From the NCBI RefSeq assembly GCF_013364235.1, contig NZ_CP054919.1:763570-827569 (forward strand): a stretch of 64,000 nucleotides of DNA. Reading direction: 5' to 3'. Below are positions 58,513 to 64,000 of the stretch, piece after piece. A model generated the notes under the pieces. That model did no database searches and had not been told where the DNA came from. It saw nothing but the letters and a program-made list of their open reading frames with translations. The number at the start of each line of letters is the position of its first letter. Positions within the stretch are counted from its first letter, which is position 1. Both the position numbers and the translations under genes were made by a program. The DNA comes from Kitasatospora sp. NA04385. Its GTDB lineage: Bacteria > Actinomycetota > Actinomycetes > Streptomycetales > Streptomycetaceae.

Positions 58513-60316
58513 GCCGCTCCGGGCCACGGCGGACCGCGCCGTCCGCCCCGCACCGCCGCACCGTCCGGCCCGCTACACGGTCAGCTCGCTGCCCGCCTCG
58601 GCCCGACCCGAGCCCGGCCCGGCGACGGGACCGGCGGCCGGCCCGTTCGAAGTGGCGGGGCGGCGGCTCTCGGCCGCGCTGCTGACGGGCCTGCCCGGCT
58701 ACGCGGACGGCCCGTTCACGGTGGACGGGCGCACCGCGGTCGGCGAGGTGACGCTGCACAACCGGGACGAGCTGCTGGCCGCGCTGGCGACGGCCGGGCG
58801 CCCGGCCGAACCGTCCTGCCCGGACGGGGAGTTGCTGCTGCGCTGCTGGCTGGCGCTGGGCGCGGACGGACTGCGGGCCGCGGACGGGATGTTCACCCTG
58901 GCGGTGCTGGACGGCCCCGACCTGGTGCTGGTGCGCGACCACGCGGGCGCCCGCACCGCCTTCCACTGCCGGACGGCGGGCGGCGGCTGGGCGGCGTCCA
59001 GCTCGCTGCGGGCGCTGCGCGAACGCCCGGACGTGGACACCGGGTTGAACCTGGCGGCGGTCCGCTCCTTCCTGACCTTCGCCTACCTGCCGGGCGAGGA
59101 GACCCTGCTGCGCGGCGTCCGCGAGCTGCTGCCCGGCCGGGTGACCAGGCTGCGGCCGGACGGGCGGGTGGACGTCGAGGTGTTCTGGGAGCCGCGGGCC
59201 GGGGCGGTCGCTCCCGACCTGACGGCACGTCACTACGCCGAAGAACTACGGGAGTTGCTGGAGCGGGCGGTGGCGCGGCGGCTGCCCGGCGGCGGGCAGG
59301 AGGTGGCGGTGCTGCTGTCCGGCGGGGTGGACAGCTCGCTGGTGACGGCGCTGGCGACGCGGCTGCACGGGCGGACGGTGCGCACCTACTCGATCAGCTT
59401 CGGCTCCGAACTGCCCAACGAGCTGGGCTACTCGGGCCTGGTGGCGGCGCACTGCGGGACGGCGCACCGGGTGCTGACGGTGCCCGGGGAGCAGGTCGCG
59501 GCGCGGCTGGCGGACACCGTGGCGCTGCTGGACGGCCCGGTCGGGGACCCGCTGACGGTGCCGAACCTGATGCTGGCGGAGGCGGTGGCGGGCGACGGGA
59601 TCGCGGTGTCGCTGAACGGCGAGGGCGGCGACCCGGTGTTCGGCGGCCCGAAGAACCTGCCGATGCTGGTGTTCGAGCTGATGCGGGAGGACGCGTCGGC
59701 GCGGGCCCGGGCCGACGCCTACCTGCACACGTACCGCAAGTGCTGGGAGGACCTGCCGGTGCTGCTCACCGGCGAGGCGCTGGCCGCGCTGGCGGCGGCC
59801 CCGCACCCGCGCCGGCACGTCGAGCCGTACCTGGACGACGGCCGGATGCCGTCCCTGCTCGACCAGTTGCTGCACTGCAACCTGCGGACCAAGGGCGCGC
59901 ACCACATCCTCACCAAGGTGGAGCGGCTGACCGCCTCGCAGGGCGTGCAGGGGCGCTCGCCGCTGTTCGACCGGCGGGTGGTGGACCACGCGTTCGCCAC
60001 CCCGCCCGCGCTCAAGCTGCGCGGCACGGAGGAGAAGTGGATCCTCAAGGAGGCGGTGCGCGACCTGCTGCCGGACACCGTCACCTACCGGCCCAAGAGC
60101 GGCATGCGGGTGCCGGTGCAGCAGTGGCTGCGCGGCCCGCTCAGCGAGCTGGCGGCGGACCTGCTGCTCGGCCCGACCGCCCGGGCCCGGGGCCTGTTCC
60201 GGGCCGACACGGTGGAGACCTGGATGCGCGGCGGCGGACTGCTGCTGCCCCGCCAGGGCGGCAAACTGTGGCTGCTGCTCACCCTCGAACTGTGGCTGCG
60301 CGCCTACGACCTGTGA
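58505..60316 (+). CDS. Asparagine-synthetase-like ligase without the N-terminal cysteine
   Basis: The 603-residue protein has the AsnB architecture: a glutaminase-like N-domain (V-T-L-H-N-R-D-E-L-L, then V-L-V-R-D-H-A-G-A-R) and the ATP-pyrophosphatase domain with V-L-L-S-G-G-V-D-S-S near residue 270 and K-W-I-L-K-E-A-V-R-D-L-L. It lacks the start M-C-G, so it cannot use glutamine by the usual route; this is also true of beta-lactam synthetases and lasso cyclases. It may form an amide from a carboxylate. TTG 58505 overlaps the preceding gene; no better start is seen. Confidence 0.82.
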   Translation: MAEPLRATADRAVRPAPPHRPARYTVSSLPASARPEPGPATGPAAGPFEVAGRRLSAALLTGLPGYADGPFTVDGRTAVGEVTLHNRDELLAALATAGRPAEPSCPDGELLLRCWLALGADGLRAADGMFTLAVLDGPDLVLVRDHAGARTAFHCRTAGGGWAASSSLRALRERPDVDTGLNLAAVRSFLTFAYLPGEETLLRGVRELLPGRVTRLRPDGRVDVEVFWEPRAGAVAPDLTARHYAEELRELLERAVARRLPGGGQEVAVLLSGGVDSSLVTALATRLHGRTVRTYSISFGSELPNELGYSGLVAAHCGTAHRVLTVPGEQVAARLADTVALLDGPVGDPLTVPNLMLAEAVAGDGIAVSLNGEGGDPVFGGPKNLPMLVFELMREDASARARADAYLHTYRKCWEDLPVLLTGEALAALAAAPHPRRHVEPYLDDGRMPSLLDQLLHCNLRTKGAHHILTKVERLTASQGVQGRSPLFDRRVVDHAFATPPALKLRGTEEKWILKEAVRDLLPDTVTYRPKSGMRVPVQQWLRGPLSELAADLLLGPTARARGLFRADTVETWMRGGGLLLPRQGGKLWLLLTLELWLRAYDL

Positions 60317-60353
60317 CCTGCTGTGAAGTGCGACGATCGACGGAGAACCGCTG

Positions 60354-61697
60354 ATGGAACTGATCGACCCCCGCACCGGCGCCGTGCGCGGCACCCGGCT
60401 CCCCGGCCGGGCGGCCGAGGTGGCGGCCGCCGTGGCCGCCGCCCGTGCCGCCCGGGCCGGGTGGGCGGCGCTGGCGCCGCGCGAGCGGCAGCGGCGACTG
60501 GCCGCGCTGGCGGAGCTGGTCGAGCGGCACGCGGACGCGTACGTGGCGGCCGAGTGCGCGGGCACGGGCAAGCCCGTAGCGGAGGCGGCGAACGAGGTCG
60601 CCGAGGTGGCCGACCTGTTCCGGTTCTACGGGGGTGCGGTGCGGGCCGCGATCGCGCCGGCCGCCGGTGACTACCTGCCCGGGCACCAGAGTTGGGTGCG
60701 CTGGGAGCCGGTCGGGGTGGTGGCGGCCGTGGTGCCGTGGAACTACCCGCTGCTGATGGCGGGTTGGCGCTGCGCGCCCGCGCTGGCGGCGGGCAACCCG
60801 GTGGTGCTCAAGCCCGCTGAGACCACCCCCGACAGCGCCCTGCTGCTCGCCGAGCACGCCGAACAGGCCCTCGGGGCGGGCGTGTTGACGGCGCTGCCGG
60901 GCGACCGGGAGACCGGCCGGCTGCTGGTCGGCGCGGGCTGCGACCTGGTCGCCTTCACCGGCAGCCCGGCGGGCGGCGCGGACGTGGCCGCCCGGGCCGG
61001 GCTGACCCCGGTCAGTCTCGAACTCGGCGGCAACAGCCCGGTGCTGGTGCTGCCGGACGCGCCCGCCGACACCTGGCGGCAGCTCGCCGCCGCGTGCACC
61101 TACAACGCCGGGCAGAGCTGTGCGGCGCCCGCCCGGGTGATCGTGCTGGAGCCGGCGTACGAGCGGGCGGTGGCCGGGCTGGCCGCGGCGATGGCCGAAC
61201 GGCAGGCCGGGCGGGACTTCGGCCCGCTCAACAACCCCGACCAGGCGGCCCGTTACGACCGGATCGTGGCGTCCTCCGGTGCGAAGGCGGTGCACACCGC
61301 GCCCGGGCGGAGCGACGGGCTGTGGCGGCCGGCCACGGTGCTGGCCGACCTGCCGGACGACGACCCGGCCGTCCGGCAGGAGGTGTTCGGCCCGCTGCTG
61401 ACCGTCCAGCGCGCCGGGAGCCTGGACGCGGCCGTCGCGCTGGCCGAGTCCGTCCCGCAGGCGCTGGCCGCCTCGGTGTGGACCGCCGACCTGTCGACCG
61501 GGCTGGCCCTCACCGACCGGATCTCGGCCGGCGAGGTCTGGCTGAACTGCCACCTCGCCCAGTCCGCCGAACTCCCGCACAGCGGCCGCCGCTCCTCCGG
61601 CGCGGGCACCGACCTGTCGGTGCTGGCGCTGCGCGAGTACCAGCGGGCGAAGACGGTGACGGCCCGACTGGTGCGGGCCGACCCCGGAAGGGGATGA
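60354..61697 (+). CDS. Aldehyde dehydrogenase
   Basis: The 447-residue enzyme has P-W-N-Y-P-L-L-M-A-G-W-R at the cofactor site, L-E-L-G-G-N-S-P-V with the general base, and N-A-G-Q-S-C-A-A-P-A-R-V with the nucleophile near residue 256. It is nearest to betaine- or aminoaldehyde dehydrogenases. The N-terminus is slightly shorter than typical (about 480-500 residues). GGAG precedes ATG 60354. It follows the AsnB-like gene by 37 bp, and the two may produce and use the same acid or amide. Confidence 0.88.
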   Translation: MELIDPRTGAVRGTRLPGRAAEVAAAVAAARAARAGWAALAPRERQRRLAALAELVERHADAYVAAECAGTGKPVAEAANEVAEVADLFRFYGGAVRAAIAPAAGDYLPGHQSWVRWEPVGVVAAVVPWNYPLLMAGWRCAPALAAGNPVVLKPAETTPDSALLLAEHAEQALGAGVLTALPGDRETGRLLVGAGCDLVAFTGSPAGGADVAARAGLTPVSLELGGNSPVLVLPDAPADTWRQLAAACTYNAGQSCAAPARVIVLEPAYERAVAGLAAAMAERQAGRDFGPLNNPDQAARYDRIVASSGAKAVHTAPGRSDGLWRPATVLADLPDDDPAVRQEVFGPLLTVQRAGSLDAAVALAESVPQALAASVWTADLSTGLALTDRISAGEVWLNCHLAQSAELPHSGRRSSGAGTDLSVLALREYQRAKTVTARLVRADPGRG

Positions 61698-61704
61698 TCG
61701 GCCG

Positions 61705-62502
61705 GTGGACGACGAGGAGTTGCTGACCGGCGGGCTGGCGAACGCGGGCGCCGTGGTGCGGCGCGGCGGGGTGGTGGAGCGGCCCGCGCCGCCGCACGCC
61801 GCCGCGCTGCACGGGTTCCTGGCGGGGTTGCGGGCCGGCGGGTTCGCGGGGGCGCCGGTGCCGGTGGGGGCGGTGGTGGACGGGCGGGAGCGGTTGGAGT
61901 TCCTGCCGGGTGACGTCGCGGTGCCGCCGTACCCGGCCTGGGCGCTGGGCGACGGCGCGCTGGTGTCGGTGGCCCGGCTGCTGCGGCGCTGGCACGCGGC
62001 GAGCGCCCGCACGCCGTTCGACGCGGCGGCGCACTGGCCGGACGAGTTCGCCGATCCGGAGGGCGGGCCGCTGCTGTGCCACAACGACGTGTGCGCGGAG
62101 AACGTGGTGTTCCGGGCGGGCGGGGCGGCGGCGCTGATCGACTTCGACTTCGCCGCGCCGGGCCGCCCGCTCTGGGACGTCGCGCTGGCGGCCCGCTACT
62201 GGGTGCCGGTGCTGGACCCGGCGACGGCCGCCGAGACCGGCCGCGCGCACCTCGAAGTGCCGCGCCGGCTGGCCCTGTTCGCCGACGCGTACGGCCTCTC
62301 CCCCGCCGACCGGTCGGCCCTGCCGTCCGTCCTGGAGCAGGCCACCGCCGTCTGCCGCGGCTTCGTCGCCCGCCGGGTGGCCGCCGGGGACGCGGCGTTC
62401 GTCGACCACTTCACCGGGTACGGCGGCTGGGCCCGCTGGGACCGGCTGCAGTCCTGGCTGTCCGAACACCGCCCGGTGCTGGAACGGGAGTTGCGGGCCT
62501 GA
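61705..62502 (+). CDS. Aminoglycoside phosphotransferase (APH)-fold kinase
   Basis: The 265-residue protein has the APH/choline-kinase core: L-L-C-H-N-D-V-C-A-E-N-V-V-F as catalytic loop and A-A-L-I-D-F-D-F-A-A-P-G as metal loop, with W-H-A-A-S-A-R before. The first kinase lobe is short. It should phosphorylate a hydroxyl on a small molecule, using ATP. It lies 7 bp after the ALDH gene, so the ligase, ALDH and kinase form one operon. The target could be choline, homoserine-like or antibiotic-like; the sequence does not say. Confidence 0.85.
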   Translation: MDDEELLTGGLANAGAVVRRGGVVERPAPPHAAALHGFLAGLRAGGFAGAPVPVGAVVDGRERLEFLPGDVAVPPYPAWALGDGALVSVARLLRRWHAASARTPFDAAAHWPDEFADPEGGPLLCHNDVCAENVVFRAGGAAALIDFDFAAPGRPLWDVALAARYWVPVLDPATAAETGRAHLEVPRRLALFADAYGLSPADRSALPSVLEQATAVCRGFVARRVAAGDAAFVDHFTGYGGWARWDRLQSWLSEHRPVLERELRA

Positions 62503-62539
62503 GGACCCGGCGGGCGGTCGGGGCGCGGCCGCGGGGCCG

Positions 62540-63835
62540 TCAGCTCCGGCCGGCGGGGAGCAGGCGCCCGGTGAGGTGGTCGACGGCGAGGTGGGCGTGC
62601 AGGCGGACGCCGGTGGGGAGGGTGTCGTCGTCGAGGTAGAAGTGCGGGTTGTGGTTGGGGACGATGCCGCGGCCGCCGGGGGTGGGGACGGGGTTCCCGG
62701 CCGGGTCGAGTTCGGTGTCCTGGGCGCCGAGCATGACGTAGAGGCCGCCGTAGGCGTTGACGAACTCGGAGACGTCGTCGTAGCCGAGGGTGGCCGAGGT
62801 CTCCAGGACGCGGTCGTCGCCGACCACCCGGCGCAGGGTGGGAAGGGCCGCGTCCAGCCACTCCCGGCGGTTGTCGACGGCGGGGACGTCCTGGAGGTGC
62901 TCGACGGCGGCGGTGCAGCCGTACGCCTCGGCGGTGCGTTCGGCCAGGCGGGTCAGGCGCTGCTGGACGTCGTCCATGTCGGTCTCGACGGCGCAGCGGA
63001 CGGTGCCCCAGAGCGTGACGTGTTCACCGATGATGTTGAAGCGGCCGATGTCCTCGACGTGGCCGATGGTGACGGTGACGGGGTGGTAGGCGTCGAGCTG
63101 GCGGTAGAGCTGGCCGATGCCGGTGACGATCGCGGCGGCGGGCGGCATCGGGTCGACGCCCTGCCAGGGGGTGGAGCCGTGCACCTGGCGGCCGGTCACG
63201 GTGATCTTGACCAGGCAGGAGGCGGCGTACTGGCTGCCCGCCCGGTAGCCGACGTGGCCCTTGGGGTGGGGGGTGAGGTGCATGCCGAAGACCATGGTGG
63301 GTGCGGGGTCGTCCAGCGCGTGCTCGGCCAGCATCTGCCGGGCCCCGCCGGTCTCGCTGACCGGCGGGCCCTCCTCGGCGGGCTGGAACACGAACAGCAC
63401 GGTGCCGGGGAGGTGTTCGCGCACCCCGGCGAGGACGGTGGCGGCGCCGAGCAGCATGGCGGTGTGGCCGTCGTGGCCGCAGGCGTGCGAGACCGGGAAC
63501 GGGCCGCCGGGGTAGTCCCGGTCGACGGCCGAGGAGGCGAAGTCGGTGCCGCACAGGTCGGCGACCGGCAGCGCGTCGGTGTCGGCCCGCAGCGCGACCA
63601 CCCGTTCACCGCTCCGGCCGCCGCGCAGCACCCCGACCACGCCGTGCCCGGCGATGCCGGTGCGGACCTCGTCCAGGCCGAGCGAGGTCAGGTGCTCGGC
63701 GATCAGCGCGGCGGTGGCCCCCTCCCGGTTGGACAGCTCGGGGTGGCGGTGCAGGTGCCGCCGCCAGGCGACCACCTGCGCGGCGACAGCGGCACTGCGG
63801 CGGTCCAGTTCGGCGTACAGGCCGGTCGCGTCCAT
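62540..63835 (-). CDS. M20-family peptidase/amidohydrolase
   Basis: The 431-residue protein matches the M20D amidohydrolases (hippurate or N-acyl amino-acid hydrolases): R-R-H-L-H-R-H-P-E-L-S near the start, A-L-R-A-D-T-D-A-L-P-V, S-H-A-C-G-H-D-G-H-T-A-M-L with the metal His/Cys, and V-F-Q-P-A-E-E-G-P. The Cys/His pair is the usual metal site of this branch. It should release amino acids from N-acyl or amide conjugates. CGGAGGAC precedes ATG 63835. It is convergent with the kinase operon. Confidence 0.9.
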   Translation of the reverse strand: MDATGLYAELDRRSAAVAAQVVAWRRHLHRHPELSNREGATAALIAEHLTSLGLDEVRTGIAGHGVVGVLRGGRSGERVVALRADTDALPVADLCGTDFASSAVDRDYPGGPFPVSHACGHDGHTAMLLGAATVLAGVREHLPGTVLFVFQPAEEGPPVSETGGARQMLAEHALDDPAPTMVFGMHLTPHPKGHVGYRAGSQYAASCLVKITVTGRQVHGSTPWQGVDPMPPAAAIVTGIGQLYRQLDAYHPVTVTIGHVEDIGRFNIIGEHVTLWGTVRCAVETDMDDVQQRLTRLAERTAEAYGCTAAVEHLQDVPAVDNRREWLDAALPTLRRVVGDDRVLETSATLGYDDVSEFVNAYGGLYVMLGAQDTELDPAGNPVPTPGGRGIVPNHNPHFYLDDDTLPTGVRLHAHLAVDHLTGRLLPAGRS

Positions 63836-64000
63836 GGGTGTCCTCCGGTCGGTGTCCCCCCTGCGGCCGGGACCGAGCGTACGTCGCGGGCCGCCCGACG
63901 GCAGGTCAGGACGCGGCCCGGGGCGGGCCCCGGATGGACGCCCCGGCGGGCGGCGCGGACGGGCAGTCCGTACGGTGCCGTTCGGGGGGGCAGAGTCCGG
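63836..64000. other. Upstream region of the M20 gene at the right edge
   Basis: Apart from the M20 ribosome site, I see no gene or clear palindrome here. The window ends before the next gene can be judged. Confidence 0.5.

Noticed and set aside
58505..60316. Lasso-peptide cyclase assignment for the AsnB-like gene
   Set aside because: No RRE protein, transglutaminase-like protease or lasso-type precursor is nearby, so only a general ligase call is supported.

Overview
The window is very GC-rich with the codon bias, HrdB-like promoter elements, tRNA-Cys(GCA) sequence and gene families (MurT/GatD, GlmS, DUF2254, GlsB, CtaG, many TetR/MarR regulators) of a filamentous actinomycete, most likely a Streptomyces or Kitasatospora chromosome. 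It is mostly short operons of housekeeping, transport and regulator-target genes, without phage, plasmid or CRISPR signal. One IS630-family element is present at 39987-41606.

Layout. 1-3677 (minus) is a tightly coupled operon: Tat-exported purple acid phosphatase, UDP-GlcNAc 2-epimerase, PIG-L deacetylase and a HAD hydrolase cut by the window edge. 3912-6826 holds a small zinc-binding protein, CbiZ, a TetR regulator, DUF1918 and DedA, followed by a 19-copy array of a 14-bp near-palindrome (6823-7088). 7106-9724 (minus) is a Rieske oxygenase / NADP-oxidoreductase / PIG-L run. 9837-15942 is a series of regulator-target pairs with clear palindromic operators (TetR/MFS, MarR/VOC, HxlR-peroxiredoxin fusion/MFS) and a frameshifted DUF6629 gene. 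16043-19308 is a five-gene coupled operon starting with a 69-residue peptide and including a beta-lactamase-fold serine hydrolase. 19356-28849 carries a deacetylase lipoprotein, ChaA, PRC-barrel, GlsB, GlmS, a secreted Cys/His-motif protein, MgtC and a PLP decarboxylase. 28956-36506 carries an ACT-GNAT protein, MurT-GatD, PfkA, D-lactate dehydrogenase and CtaG. 36712-39989 has DUF2254, an SDR and a MarR regulator, into whose stop codon the IS630 element inserted. 41713-54881 has more regulator-target pairs, two gene remnants (43108-43570), a single-chain PheRS-like protein, an old-yellow enzyme, a Clp-N protein with a leaderless promoter/operator, a sphingomyelinase, tRNA-Cys and a semialdehyde dehydrogenase.

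The most unusual stretch is 55763-62502: seven plus-strand genes with overlapping or near-overlapping ends. Two proteins look like paralogues with a diverged Toprim-like core. One keeps an R-Q-L-Y-Y motif reminiscent of the TopVI-A/Spo11 catalytic tyrosine, and both end in the same G-F-L-T-W-P motif. Between them, coupled by GTGA and ATGA overlaps, lies a 49-residue protein made almost wholly of x-Q-Q-x-F pentapeptides. Then come a membrane protein with an acidic Gly/Asp tail, an asparagine-synthetase-like ligase without the N-terminal cysteine, an aldehyde dehydrogenase and an APH-type kinase. This is the best candidate here for an undescribed system; the function is inferred only.
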